Shown here piece by piece: positions 13,244 through 26,628 of a stretch of 64,000 nucleotides of DNA; the stretch's first letter is position 1; each line of letters starts with the position of its first letter. The stretch is from contig JAJNNQ010000004.1 in the NCBI GenBank assembly GCA_027886175.1, forward strand, positions 18,209,501 to 18,273,500, in the 5' to 3' direction. Below the pieces are notes generated by a model, which did not search any database, was not told the origin of the DNA, and was given only the letters and a program-made list of their open reading frames with translations. The position numbers and the translations under genes were made by a program. This stretch comes from Phylloscopus collybita. Lineage: Eukaryota; Chordata; Aves; Passeriformes; Phylloscopidae.

Positions 13244-16200
13244 TACTTCTATATTTAGCAATAATGATTATATGCTTATTTTTATTCATAGATACTATAT
13301 AAAGTTATTATTATTACTTTATGAAAATGCAAGTATGCTTTTTATTTTATAAAAGGATACAGAGTCAACTTTATTTAATGCCCCCTTCTTAAAGGGTGAG
13401 AATAACTAAGATGGGAGGAAGTTTTCAAAACAGGGACTCTGGTGCTGTGACTTGTGTAATTTTAACCTCTGAAGGTCAAATAATTTTGGTTTTGCAGAAT
13501 TACAGCCACGTGTTTGGTTTCCATCTCTCCCATGAGCATTCCAGGGCTGAAATCTTCAGTTCTGGGGAAAAGGTAGATGAATTTTTTGCCCTTTATCCTG
13601 TGAGAATATTTGATGGTGCATCTCCTAAAACAGACATGCTTGAGGGTGAACTGAAGTCACTCATCTGTCCTTTTGCTCTGATCTCAATGGCTGTTTCTTA
13701 GCAGCTTCTTTACCTACAAATAAATATTTGGTGGTGCTGGGCTTTGGAAGAGCTCTCCCTGTATTCAAAGGAAAGCAGCAGGAAAGACACAACAAGAAGG
13801 GAAATCTATTTTTCTTTCTATTAAGAAAACAATATCTGAAGCTGCGTGTCATTTATGGGCCTGTGGAAATTAAGGTGTGATTTGGCTTCCACAAAACAAC
13901 CTTGCAGAAACAGAATTCAAGGAGGAAAGTCATGAGGACAGTTGATGGTACAGACAATTCTCTCTTTAGAACTGAGTGTTATTGTTTCTGTTTGAGGGTT
14001 CTTCCTGGTTTCTCTGTGGCTGACAATGGAAGAGATAATGCAATAGCTGAAGCTCATTTGATCCTGGAATTCTTAGGTGGATCCAGCTCTCAGCTCTTCA
14101 GATGTTGTGTGACTCAATGGCATTTCTTGGGGTTTGATTGTTCTGCTCTCAAGAGGTTTCTCCTCAAACCTGGCAGCAGCATAGCACTGTTGACAAGGAA
14201 TGGAAATTCTAACTCTATTTCTTTAAATTTTTCACTTGACTTATTCATATGTTTTCCTCCCACTCATTTAATTCTTTTCGAAGAAGTTGGACAAAGTTCT
14301 AAGTTAAGATATTTTTTATTTTTTTGTTGTAACTTTCTTTTTGGCTTGCATGAAAATAATTTTCTTGATAATGCCACAATGCAGAGCACTTGTACAAATT
14401 AGCCTGAGAGAGATGTGTTGAAATCATTGTGAGACTCTTGCATTATTTACATCATGACATTCTGTCAGTGTACTAATGCTGGAAACTGTTTATATTCCTG
14501 GATTTAACAAATATGTAAATCAGGTGCACATTTCCCTAGGAATGCAAATGTCTCTAATGAGGAAAGACAAACTTCAGAACAAACAAACGAAAGCAGAGAA
14601 AATGTTAAACAGCTCGTGTGAAAGTGGGGGTAGAAAGGAAGTGGACTGGAGATTCTGGGATGTAATCCTGGCAATCCTGGGATCGTTTAATCAGCCCATC
14701 TTGAGGCTCTGACAGATCAATTGTTTCTTAGCAAGGAGAGAGCTATGGAAGGATGGCAGCCAGGCAGAGTTTTCCCATAAGAAGGCATGAAAATCTCTGG
14801 TTTTGCTCTTTGTGGCAATCTAGAGAGCTGAGAGGATTGAGTTCCACTGGCTGCACTCGTTAACTTGGGCACAAAACCACTCCAAAGGGCCCCAGCTCTC
14901 TGAAACACTTGTTTGTGTTGCAATAATTAAAATAGCTCTTTGATTTCAGTGTAGAGGCACAGAATGGGAATAGCATCATGGTGAATTGGGTTTAAGCATT
15001 ATAGGAGGATTTGAATGTCCTTCAGAGAAGCATTCAGTTCAGATTTTGTGTCAGAACTTTGCCCTGATTTAGTAAGGATGACTGATATCTTTGAATCACA
15101 GTGCTCTGGATTGAGTTTATGCATGGTGGGAATGGCTTTTATTGTGCTATGTTTGTGCTATGCTTGTTATTATGCACTGCTCACTGAAAACTTTATCTTC
15201 CATTACAAGCTGAATTCCTTTCTGAAGAGCAATTAAACAAAATTTGCTTACTAAAATAAGACATCATTTATTTCAAGCTGGCTTCTATTTTGAATTTTGA
15301 TGGCTTCCTGCTAAATATGCAAGCTTTCTTTTCTGTGAAATTAGCTCAGTATCTAAAAATCTGAGTTCCTTGGTATTTTGTTTTTCATCGTGTAGCTTCA
15401 GCCCCCAAAGTTCTGCTAAGAATTGTATTTCCCAATTATCAGCCATCTTTAAGAACATCATTATGGTAGAATTAGTCTGACTTCTCAAAGATCTATGAAT
15501 TATGGATAGTGCATGAGTAATAAATGGAGTAAAATGTTTTAATTAACATTCTTCAGTAATCCTTTAGCTGCATATTGTACGTATTATTGCCTTCTCTCAT
15601 TCCAGACTTTTAACTAAAATCGTGCTGTGTGTCTGTTACAGTCAGAATGTCACTTGGATTCCGTGCTGTGACAGCACCACATTCCTGATGCTCCTGTCTC
15701 CTTTGTCTCTGTCATTACAGATCAGGCCTTGCGGCAGCACAGCCTCCTCTGATTGTGCTGGCAGAGCTGATGGGGAGGGATCATTAGAAGCAGAGCAAAA
15801 ACCAACTCGAGAAATGCTGTCTTGAACTTCCCATGTGCTGCTTCGTCTGTCATGCAGATATGGATATGAGAGGCTGGGGAGGTTCTCTGAGCAAAGTGAT
15901 TGCCTGATCAAATCTGTCCCGAGGTTGTGCCAAATCCCCACAGTCCCCATGTCTGTGCAATGTCCAGCTATGACCTGCAGGGGTGACAATTCCTTGAAAT
16001 GAGGACACGAGGAGGGGCTGTGCTGGTAACGTTGACCTCTCTTCACCCCACTTCCACCATGAAGGTGGAGCAAAGCCCTGCAGCAACATCAGCCAGCCCA
16101 GGATTTATTTCCCTTTTCTTTTGCAGCACTCCACATCCAGCGGCTTTCTCCCTTCCCTCTGCTGTGAAGTAACAGTGTGTAGGAGGTGCTGGTTTTGTGC

Positions 16201-16802
16201 TGTGTGAACCCTGAACCTCCACTCTGGAGGAGTGAGGAGGCCGTAATTACTGTGAGCTGCTGGGCAGAGAAAACCTGATATTCACCAAACCCTCCCTAGA
16301 AGCTGGACTAGCATCTTATTAAATTGATACCTCTGATACCTCTAATTAATGCCTTGGCTGGGTCTCCAACAGAGCAGGAGTTCACTGACTTTCTTAAAAA
16401 TTATTCTTCATTATGTACACATTAAACTGACTTTTAAGTAGTGTACAGTTGCTGTCAGCCAAATGCTCAGAAATCTGAACTGGCAGGTGCCCTTAAGTCT
16501 TGTTGGTTTGGATTAATGTTTGAAGTACTACCAGAAATTGTATTTACAGTGCATAAAAAGAGCCTTCAAATGTAGCTGCAACACAGAGTATTGTTTAAGG
16601 ACTCAGACTCTCCAGTTGAGTACTTATTTTTTTACCCTAATTTTGTAGAAAAGTGTGAGGAAAAAAAAGATGTGTGACAAACTAGCAGATAAATGCACTA
16701 ATAGTTTATGGTAGTAAACTTGTCTAGGGAGCAGAGTTTATCCAGACTTACCTTGGGATTTGCAGCTTTACCAAAAAGAAATTCCATGTCAGTTTTGTGG
16801 TG
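13244..16802. other. unique DNA with long chance open frames
   Basis: This holds a 166-codon plus-strand open frame (13902-14402) and a 101-codon one (13396-13701). Neither shows a recognisable domain, a biased codon pattern or splice borders, so they are treated as chance. At 15702-15720 a good pyrimidine tract ends in TTACAG and is followed by an open stretch to a TGA at 15823-15825. This could be a terminal exon of a transcript, but nothing independent supports it. Confidence 0.45.
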
Positions 16803-16822
16803 TTTTTTTTTTTTTTTTTTTT
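16803..16822 (+). repeat. poly-T run (20 nt)
   Basis: A homopolymer of 20 T on the top strand. No retrogene or SINE body was recognised on its 5' side. Confidence 0.9.
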
Positions 16823-18370
16823 GTATGTTAGGAACATCCTTCACCATTTGTGTTCTCTTCTTGTATTCAAACTGCTCATTGTGAATATAAAATACATCAA
16901 AGTAACCAAAATGGAAGATTTGGAATGAAGAATTCAGGAAAGGAAAAAATGACAACTTTATTAAATATCCTGCCATTACATAATCTTTGAAAAGAGCTTC
17001 AACATGGATGTGTTTGTTAATTTTAATTTGAAACATTCAGATTTTTTCACCAAGATTTTTTTATCAGTTGGTTGATGTTCTTTGCGCCAGAAGTCAATGT
17101 GAATGGTCAGAGTAAGACATGAATTTTAAAACTACAGGAGTCAAGAAGAGATGAGCATCTTCTTTGTTCCTGTTTGGGATTATTTCAGTATATTTTTCTA
17201 TAGAGAAATATCTATTTGATTTTAAGTTATTTGATCCTCTCTTTTTTTTGTAACTTTTTCCCTTTTTTTAGGCTTCGTGGGCAAAAATAGTTCTGTACTT
17301 CTCTGTTCTTTTCAAGGGCAGTGGAAATGAGTTTTTTTTCATTTCTGAGTTTATGTTGCTCTCTTTTTAGAACTAATCCTTACGACAGTAGTCTGACTGG
17401 CTTTTCAGATTTAAAAGTTTTCTGAGAGAGTGGAGACAAGAAAGGCTGTGTGAGAGCAAGGATTGCATGTTAGCTTGATTTCCTTATGAAATATTGATGA
17501 TTTCTTTCCCTAAATACTTTCTGCCAGAAAGACTTGAGGTATTTCACAGCAGTAAATACAAACCCTCTGTGGATTTCAGTTTTGCAGGTTTAAAAAGCCT
17601 TCACGTGAAGGTGCAGCCTGATGGTTGCATGCAGAGTGAATGGACAAAAATTGGCACTAGAGAGATTGGGGGCTGAAGGAAAGTTTTCTGGTTTGGATGG
17701 GGTGGTTAATAGCTTGTTTTTGCAGTTGTTGGGAGTCTTTGGGCTGTTCTGTTGGTTTGTGTGTGCTTCTCCCTGTGCTGAGAATGGTTTCTGCTCCATC
17801 TCAGTGTTCCCTGCCAGCCAGAGCTGCATCACTTTCCTCTCACTTTTGGAACTCAAAGGATTTCTGAAAATCCTTCATTCTCCGAGATCAAAAGCTCCTG
17901 TAAACCTGGGTAAGTCAGCTGCACTGGAGCTGTTTGAGGTGATATTGGTTGACAATCTACCTCCCAAATCTCTTTCTTGCCTGAAGTGTCTGAGGAGTGA
18001 CTAAAGCAATGCTACAAATTTGATAAGTATTCTCTTTTTTTTCACCCAGGCCTTACCCCTGCTGCCTTACCCTTGATTCACTTCTCCTCTGACCAATTCT
18101 TTTTAAGAAGTAGTGGCTGTTTTCTGATCCTGCTGATCCCAAGTGATTTCAAATTCACTTTTGTTTTTTCTTTTATGGAATAATTTCTCCATGTTTAAGT
18201 AGAAGTCAGCATGACGAAGGCAGCAGTGCTTCAGCAGGGATTGAGCTGAATGTATTTCCTTCTGAGTTCAATTAGATTCTGCTCTTTAATTTGACTTGGA
18301 GCTATGATTACAGTAACTGTAAAAAACCCAAATTCCAAAGTTTTATGTGACCCTGAAATGCAGGGTTGGT
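16823..18370. other. unique noncoding DNA
   Basis: No gene was recognised. A consensus-like donor (GGGTAAGTC, about 17908-17916) follows a plus-strand open frame at 17621-18004. Possible acceptors lie near 17780-17803, but none is clearly better than chance. Confidence 0.45.
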
Positions 18371-18427
18371 GTTTTTTCTTTGTTTTTTTCTTTTCTTTTC
18401 TTTTTTTTTTCTTTTTTTTTTTTTTTT
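18371..18427 (+). repeat. poly-T/C tract
   Basis: T runs are interrupted by single C every 4-10 nt, about 57 nt in total. The Lys-rich minus-strand frame and the Phe-rich plus-strand frame over it are artefacts of the tract. Confidence 0.9.
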
Positions 18428-19265
18428 CCAAAAAAACATGGCTTTAGGTCGGTATTTTTGTTTGAAAAATGAGTTGTGGATCTTCCCAATATTGAGATAT
18501 TCCCAATTTGCACATCCCTGTCTTATTTTAAATGGTCTCTTGGGCTTCAGTCTGCTGTTTTGCAGGTGGATGAGGAATTCCTTCCAATGGTTTATTTTTG
18601 AGTATGGCCTTTTATGGCTGGATTATATCTATCCCAAATTCCTGTGGTGATTTAGCTGAGAGGGAGCACTGGGTTGTGCTGCTGTGCTGCCAGCACTGGC
18701 TCTGGACAGAAAGCTGTGCCCACAGCCAGACCCTGATTGCTCACTCTGTTGTGGAGAAAGATCAGGAAAAGACAAGCTTTCATTTGGGAAGCAAACAGAA
18801 ACTCCTGTGTGTTCATCTCAGCTGTTCCTGTAAGAGCAAAATAATCCCAGAGAATCAAAGAGGAATCAGAGTAGGCATCCCACTGCTCGCCCACTTCATG
18901 CCTATCAGTCAATTTGTGTGAGGAGAGAAATAATGTATGAAGAGTGTCTCCTCTGAAAAATATTTATGACATGCTCATTCCAGCTTGTTTCCTTGCTTTA
19001 TTTCATTTTTTTATTGGAAGAAAAGGCTGACATACTCTTCTATGGCTGATGCCTTTAGGAATATTCAGGGTAGTCCCACTGATTTAAGATTTTCATATTA
19101 ATACCAAAAGTAATCAGCATGAAATTGCCAAAACAAACCCACCCTTTCTGTTTTGGTTATAAAAATGCAGAGTAAACAACTCCTGTCTGTCTTAAGCATG
19201 TGATGGGTTAATCGCTCATGAAGTAATCATTATCTTGCAAATACGACCTAGAGCTCTGGGGAGAA
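18428..19265. other. unique noncoding DNA
   Basis: No gene or repeat was recognised. Overlapping open frames at 18598-18921 (plus) and 18652-18912 (minus) lack any recognisable motif. Confidence 0.5.
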
Positions 19266-19508
19266 ATGAAGAATAAAATAAATACCATGCTGTTATTTTT
19301 CTTTATTATTGGAAGACATTCTGTGGTGTTAGTGCATGCAGAGAATGTTGGACAAGTGTTTAAAGAGCTTAAGCTACTGTTTGGGAAGGATTTTCAGAGA
19401 AAACTGGAGGAGCTATTACACAGTGTGCTACTTCGTGTTTTAGAAGGTTATAAAAACTTACAGAATAGGCAACGAGATCGAATAAACAAACACTTTTATG
19501 CCTGCTGA
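19266..19508 (+). other. protein-like open segment, possible exon
   Basis: An 80-codon frame with an ATG at 19266 and a stop at 19506-19508. From about residue 24 the composition changes from hydrophobic to a mix of Leu, Lys, Glu, Arg and Gln with helical spacing (for example GKDFQRKLEELLHSVLLRVL), unlike most chance frames here. The first part follows a T-rich stretch ending in GGAAG (19315) and another possible acceptor (GCATGCAG, ending 19341), so an exon could begin inside it. There is no clear donor. No family was recognised. It lies 294 nt upstream of a better exon-like segment on the same strand. A chance frame remains quite possible. Confidence 0.25.
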
Positions 19509-19802
19509 ACCGTAGGGGTGTTCGCCTAAATAAGAGAGACATAAGCTTTTCATTTTTAATACAAGTAAAATTTCTTTCAAGCACCACTTTGTGTGACAAA
19601 GCAGCTGCAGATCATGGAAAACTATGGCTGAAAGAAGCTTTCCTGCTTTTTTCTTTTCAGTTTATTGCTCACCCAGAAGAAAAGATGAACCAAACTATTT
19701 GTGATTAATATTTACTCTGTTTTCTAAATATCCCTGTTTAGCTGCATTGCCTCATGTTTCTTTCCCCCCTTTTTTTCTCTTTCAAATTAAACTCTAAACC
19801 AG

Positions 19803-19882
19803 TTCACTGTACCAGGTTACAAACAAGTGATGATTTGGATGTAGAAAGGGAAATTCATGAGAACCTTAGGGAGCTTTGCAAG
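19803..19882 (+). other. candidate 80-nt coding exon
   Basis: A pyrimidine-rich stretch (about 19757-19782) and CCAG (ending 19802) precede 80 nt followed by AAG|GTAAGT, a near-consensus donor at 19883. One frame is open throughout and ends in phase 0. Its peptide includes RLQTSDDLDVEREIHENLRE, acidic and helix-like. The other two frames contain stops. A nearer acceptor (TACCAG, ending 19815) would give a 67-nt exon in the same frame. The gene was not recognised. The open segment at 19266-19508 lies just upstream on the same strand. Good splice signals plus a plausible peptide make this one of the two best exon candidates, but it is unproven. Confidence 0.35.
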
Positions 19883-22800
19883 GTAAGTCATATATATAGT
19901 AAGAGTTTGACTTTTTCAACTCTGCCTTAAGGGGTATTTAGGGAGAAGAAGAAATGACTGCTAGAAATGTCTAATTTTTTATGCTTGAAAGTCTTTTGCT
20001 CCAAACAAATGAAGATTTCTAGCTGTGTGTAGCATCTGTCTTTGAAGAGGACCAGACACTGACAAAGTTTTATAAAATGAGTCCACTTTGGTTCTAGAAG
20101 GAAATAGGGATTGTGGACAAGCCCATTATGCTTTTAGCATCTCTCCCCATTTCCACACCCCCTCCCAAGCCAAATCCATTTGGAACAATGTGACATTTGC
20201 GGAGCTTGATAATGCTAAAGTATTGTCTTCAGAAAATCGTGTCTGTGCCCACAATTTGGGATCTGTATGAGGAGCCATGTGGTGGGTGAACCAAGAATTC
20301 TAACAAAGCCACAGGAAATCAGTGGAGATACCAGCAGAAGGTGGAGGCAGTTCTGTGGGAATGGGACCTAGAGACGTTGGGTTTAAATCCCGTGTCCTAT
20401 TAAACAGAAACAAACTCTGGGATTGTCTGAAAAATGGCTCTATGGTGAGGAATAAAACAAGAGAGCAATGCTGCTCTAAATACTCATGTCTGAAAGCAAA
20501 GCTCTGCCAATCTTGGCATTAAAATGGGGCATTTCCTGTTTGATGGGGTTTCTGGGATTGTTAGCAATTACCCTGGGATGACTTGTGCCCATTAGCACTG
20601 GGGGGAGTTAAATCAAGTGCAGTGAGATCCGGGAAGAGCGCGGAGCCCCAGGTCACTGCCAGTTTGTTACAGCATTAGAGAATGTCCTGGTGGGTGCAGT
20701 TTTTGTGTCAGGAGTCACAGAGTTAAGTAGGATGACATTACTGTGTCAGGATAGTGGCACAATAAATGCATAACAGCTGTTATTAGACACTGGAAGCACC
20801 AAATAAATCTGTTTCCAGGAACACCATTGTGAATGAGAAAGGAGGGAGGGAATTATCCCTGGCTGGTGACTTTTAGCATAGCGGAGTAAGCTGCTTTCCT
20901 TCTTCTTTCTGTTTCTCGGGAGTTCTCCGGAAAAGGGACTCTTACACAGAGATTCTTAGCTTGGCAGGAAAAGTCAGGTGTCCAATTTTTGTTAAGTTTG
21001 TTTTACCTCAAGATTTCTGCACACTGTATTTATGGCAAATAAACTGGTACTTATGGCAGATTTGTATGGTATTTGCTCTTGATAAAAATGTTGGGTTTGG
21101 CCAGTATTTTGGAACCTCCAGAAAACTGGAGGGGAAAGGGCCCCCAAGTTACTTATACACTTCCATTGGTCTTTTTGTGATTTTTACTACTTTTTAATTG
21201 ACAGCTCTACATTTCAGTATTTAGCTACTGCACTGTTGTTCTTGATCCATTGCCCTCTCTCATTTCCAGAAACTGGATGTATGAACTTGAAATAACATTT
21301 TAGGTGATTACCCTGGAAATAGCAGTGAGTTCCCTGTGAAAAGGCATTGAAGTTAGTTCATGCATGCTTTTGGGTTCCCACTTACCACAGGAGCACATCA
21401 GAAGACAAGGTACGTTATTAACTTAACCAAGCACAAATTTTTCTTACAATTTTCCCACTCATTCAAATGGGACATGAATATTTTGTTTCCTAATCAGCAC
21501 AATTACCCTGGAGCTCATGTTGCAATGTGTCACTACAATGACAGCTCTCCCTGAATGACAACTCCTATCTGTAGTGAGAAATGACAGGATTTGTAAACCA
21601 AGGTTGTTTAAAGACAAGACTCAGTTCCTGAGTGACTATTTCACAGTTAATCATTGCTGCATTTTACAACACACCTTGGATATACCGATTTTGAAACTGC
21701 TCTGGCTGGCCTGCTGAAAGGGACTTCAGTGGTGTAGAGCAGAATATTCCATTTCAGCACCTACTAAGAGAATGGCAATTAGGGGATTCTCAGACACATT
21801 ATAAAATGTGATCTAGTAAAAAAAAAAAATTAGTAGTGATGGGTGCCAGAGTTTGTAATGCTCTCCCTGGTGGCAAAACTCTCTTATCATGCCTTTTGTT
21901 GTTACTTGGGCAGTTGCTGTCACCAGCCTCTTCCTAATGGGGGCCTTATTTTTTTATGTAGCAGAAGCCACCACATGCATTTGCATGCAGCTCTGTTATA
22001 TATAGTTATGTATATAATAATTACATAGAATTGTTATTCCATTTGTCCTTAATGGCGACTGGCTTAACAAAAAAGGAAAAATGAGTATTTTACACTTGTG
22101 AGCATAGGGAAGGAGTCTTGGATTGAAGGCTGACTGGGAAGCTCTCACGTGATTTTCATGATCATGAATGTAGCAAGAAATCTGAATATAAATCACTGTA
22201 AGGTTTGGTAAGTATAAGTTTTGGTACTTAAGCTTGTATCTGTGCAATGCGTGGACTGTATTTAGTTTCAGATCTTGGGACAAGGGGCTCAACTCAGTAA
22301 TGGGAGCAAGCACAGACCTCTATTTGTACTTGCAGACCAGGGAAATTACTCTGGATATCGCTCTAATTCTCAGAATAATGTCATCCCTCCTCCCAAAATG
22401 AGAAAAAATAACTTCCAACACCATAAGTGCTTCTGAACAGTTTCAAAATGTTTGGAAAGTCTGCAGCTTGTCAGAAAGTTTAAGGTGTATTATGGTAGAA
22501 ATCTTGACATAAGTGTGCTGCAGACATCAAAAAGACTAATGCTGGTGTCATGCTGATTTCATTTCCCTTTTGTTGTATAAATATACACATAGTACTTTAA
22601 AAATATTGGAGGTGATCTGAAGTGGTTCATAAAACCTTGCTGGTTTGCAAATCACTCCGATATTTTAACTGCATTGCCTGGTTCTGAGTTAGTGTCTGGA
22701 GGCATCTTGCATTATAATATACCTTGGAATTGCATCTGCAAGTTGTGGGTATGCAATATTGATCCAGCAACTTGCTATTTCAGCTTGGAGAAAAAGAGCA

Positions 22801-25800
22801 GCTGCAGTGTAGGATCTGTAGAGTGAAATTCTGCTCGTGGTAACTTCAGCAGCTTCTCCTTTGTTTAAAAAATGCTGCTGGTTTTGTCTTTCCACTGCAC
22901 TTCTGTGGAGGAAGCTTTTTTTAGGCTTGCCACTTTCAGCTTTCCTTCTGAGATTTTTCTCTAATCCTGCCATATCTTTTTGGTACCAAAACCCAGAGAC
23001 TTTGAAAGGAGCACTGTTTCTTAGAGCATATATCTGTACATTTTTTTCACTATATACAGACATTCGTGGTTGGTAAATATTTGGTTTGCTGGCAGTTGAA
23101 GAAGACTTCTCCAGAAAGGATGACTGAAACCAGCGATGATTTTGAATTTCAAGTAATTAAATGATGTTCAAATAATTTCACAAACATTAAATAATCTTAG
23201 TGAATGAAAAAGAAATTCTAATGTTCAGCAGTTAATGACCAAGAAAATTTGTTTTCAGTGGTTTAAAGGCATTTAAAATATTTCAATATTTTACAGTGTT
23301 AATGCTTCAGTTATATTATTTAGGATAATAATAGGACATTTAATTTGTATTTCTGTTACTTACGTGCCTATAAGATTTCCCCCAGCCATTTGGCATGGGA
23401 CAGCTGAGTGTACCTAATTACCATTCTCAAGATCCACTAACTCATTTTCCCCCCACCCCCCATGCTATATTTACCTTTCATGTGATGGGCTATAAAAACT
23501 CTTATTTTGAGGGCTCAGTAATCCATGTTTTAGCAGGGTGGGTTCAAAACATTCTGCAGTCACAGATAGTCTTGCCTGGGCGTTTTACAGAAAGCAAAGC
23601 CAAGTTTATGTAACAGAAACAGAACATGAAACGTGTGGCAAATAGTATTTGTGATCATCCTGCTACCTGAAATTTGTTTCATTTTGTTTCGTTCCTTTTT
23701 GTGCTCGCTAATTAACATTTCTCCTCTGTCCCAGGTCATACCTGCAGTGAGTCCAGCAATTACTGGAACCACTTTAAAGCATTTCTTAGAATTGCTAACA
23801 CGGTGAGACCAGGTGACAAAACATGCAGTGAAATGCTGTATCTTCAGAAGAATGTAAAGCTGGTGTCGTGTAACACTTCTTTGATGATAGATAAGCCAAT
23901 GTAATTGCATGGAATAAATGTCATCACCTGCATGAAGATAAATAGCTTTTCCTGCACTGCCATGATTTTGCACATAAAATGCTGCCATTTTACCAGTTGT
24001 CCCCATTTTTTTGCCAAATAAATTTTATAATGGCCATAAAAGGAAAGTGTGATATTTCTACTTAAGTGTTACAGTGTTAACAGAGGGCATTTCTGTGGTT
24101 CTATATAATTGAAATCAATGACATAGTTACCTGAAAAGTTGTTTTGTAGCACTGTTACTTGACAGAAGTGTTTATTTCCATCCCCTGACATATCTAAAAG
24201 TCAAAATGTGTGGAATCAGGTGCACATGCATCATTAGCATGTGGGTGGCTGGAGTTTTATGCCCATAATGCTGTCTTTTGCCATGAATGTCTGAATTGGA
24301 GCTCTGATGTGTTATCCCTGGGCCAGGAGTGTGGCACTGTGTGAGTGGAAATGTCAGTTCATTCTGTCCTGATAAGAGCACTGTAAGGACACAAGGATTT
24401 GCCAGGAGAAAAGTGTCCATAGCATATCCTTGGTGTAAAAGAAAGGTCAAAAAGGATTATCAAAAGCATTTAAAAAGACTAGAGCTGTTTTGTTGTTTTT
24501 TTAGTATGGATTGGAAAGTATTTCCTCTCATGCACATGTACAGGGGATGAAGTGAAGATATATATTGTAAATATGGAAATTGCTCAGAATTCTGGGATAA
24601 GATGAAGTAATTGCCATGCAACTGCTTTGTATCATGTTTGCTAGGTTGAGTTGGGGTCCAAAACCAGTTATCTGAAATTTTTACCACATGTGTAGTGAAC
24701 ATCTGCATTTCATCTGACACACTGATATCCCAGACATAATGAGAGCAGCCTTTTTAACACTTCAGTAAACAAACCAATATGTATTCAGATGAAGAATTAA
24801 ATTACTTTCATGTTTGCTAAGTACCAGCTATCCTGGACAGGTTTGGACACCTCTTTACTCTTGTTACTCCAGTTTTGTTCAGAAGTGGTTCTCATTTTGC
24901 TTTTTGTAGCTAATAGTAATTTAACAGATAATAGTTGGTGGCATTTGAAAATGGATATTTTTCTCTAGGTCTCTTACTGTAGCTTTTCCCCTGTGAAACA
25001 CCAGGGAAAAAAAAAATCATTTCTCATTTAGTGTCTTGGGGAATCTGTCTGAATGTCTGGGTGTGGGGCACACTGTGTTTGGAAATCATGGGAGTGGGTC
25101 CAGCACAAGGGCAGCAGTTTATTCCTCTGTATGACTGTTCCCAGTTTGTGCCATTAACTGCAGTAATTGTTGGTGCACTAATTAGAGCAGTGACAGCTGC
25201 ACACCGTGTCCTGTGCTGCTGTGTCACTGCCACTCTGCGTGGCTGTGCTCTGCAGGCCTCACTACAGATGTTTGTTTCAGATTATTTCAATCCTCACAAC
25301 TGGTAAATCCCCAAAGGAATGACGGAGGCCTTCTCAAATGAGTTAAATCAGCTTCTGTAGAAATCTCGAGGGGCTGGGTGGCACTTTCTGGGCAGTCAGG
25401 CTTGTGAAACTTCTCCCTGCCTGCACAGCAGTGATTGTCCTGTACAAACACATCAGGAGCACCCTCAGCAGGGCCTGATGATGTGTGATAAGGAACAGAG
25501 AGCACACTTTGGTTTTTGAGCTGCATATGCTTTTTAATTTCCCCCATAAGGAGATCCACGTGAATGCGCTTTCGCACAGCCCGTTGGATCACAACCCAAA
25601 CTGTGTTTTAATATTTCTGTTCCTGTAGCTGAAGGGGTCATTGCTGATGTACTGGGACCCAGTTAGCACTGCAGTTAATGATGCAGAGCTTTCTGGCTTG
25701 GCTGGAGAGAGTTGTTCCTATTCCTGCAGGAGTACAACTCCGCTGCCTGGCCGCTGATAGCCAGGAGAACATTGCCACCCTTCGGCCGGAAAGCAAAGGC

Positions 25801-26628
25801 ACGCCGGCAGAGCAGCACATGATGCGAGCTGGGGATGCTGCAGCAAAACTATTTAAGAGGATATTCATTTGTAATGTAACTGCTCAGCAATGGGAGCCCA
25901 GTTGGGTGGAGGTTGTAGGCATCATTTGCTTTGATTTAGTGTATTTCATAGCACGGTGATGTGTTTAGAGAGAATATATTATGCTACGTACTAATTATGT
26001 TTTCCTGAGAACTGAATTGCATATGCATTGTGAAGATAGGATGAGGGCTACCATGGTTACCATTGTGCACCCAGGAACTTATTTTATACAGTGCCAATTA
26101 ATCTGAGGTAATGCTTGAGAGGGAAGAACATTGAATAAGAAATGCTAATGTCTCAGCTGAAAGATGGAAATTAGATAGAAAAGCACAGCTTTTATTGAAA
26201 ATTATATGTCAGGGTCAGCATTTATAAATGAATCCACCTGTATGACTGAAACCAGCAGTTCTGTCTTACATAAAAAACCCTGTATGTCCCTAGGCCTAAT
26301 TGACACCCAGGACACTGCTGCTTTATTGAGGATGTTCTCTCAACAGGAGTTTTTTTTCCCTTCTCCTGATTTTAACAGCATATTCCTGCAGTCAAGACTA
26401 TAACTGGGGATTATTGCTATGTCAGAAAGAGAGTGCATTTGCATGATGCAAAGACATCTAAACCTTCTGCAGGTTGCAGTTGCTAGGGACAAATCTTGTG
26501 CCTCTGGCCAGAGGCTTCCAGATGGTGGGGACTGAGCGTGACACAGCTCTGACTCCCTGGTCCTGGCAGCTCTGTTTGGGTCTTGGAGTGTTCCTGATGT
26601 GACTGTTAAGTCCCTTCTATCCTGTGTG
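19883..26628. other. unique noncoding DNA, several short open frames
   Basis: No gene was recognised in this 6.7 kb. Minus-strand frames of 124 codons (22689-23063) and 148 codons (23560-24006) have no recognisable motif. A local CpG cluster occurs at 25740-25829 in otherwise CpG-poor DNA. A short A run lies at 21819-21829 and TA-rich DNA at about 21997-22022. No mobile element was recognised. Confidence 0.5.

Noticed and set aside
13902..14402. 166-codon plus-strand open frame
   Set aside because: No domain, no splice borders, and a composition rich in Phe, Cys and Leu typical of T-rich noncoding DNA.
15702..15825. Possible terminal exon after a good TTACAG acceptor
   Set aside because: Only the acceptor and about 34 open codons support it. 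The overlapping minus frame is also open, and nothing links it to another exon.
22689..24006. Minus-strand open frames of 124 codons (22689-23063) and 148 codons (23560-24006)
   Set aside because: The composition is not implausible, but there is no recognised family, no clear acceptor upstream and only weak donors. Frames of this length are expected by chance in 64 kb read in six frames.
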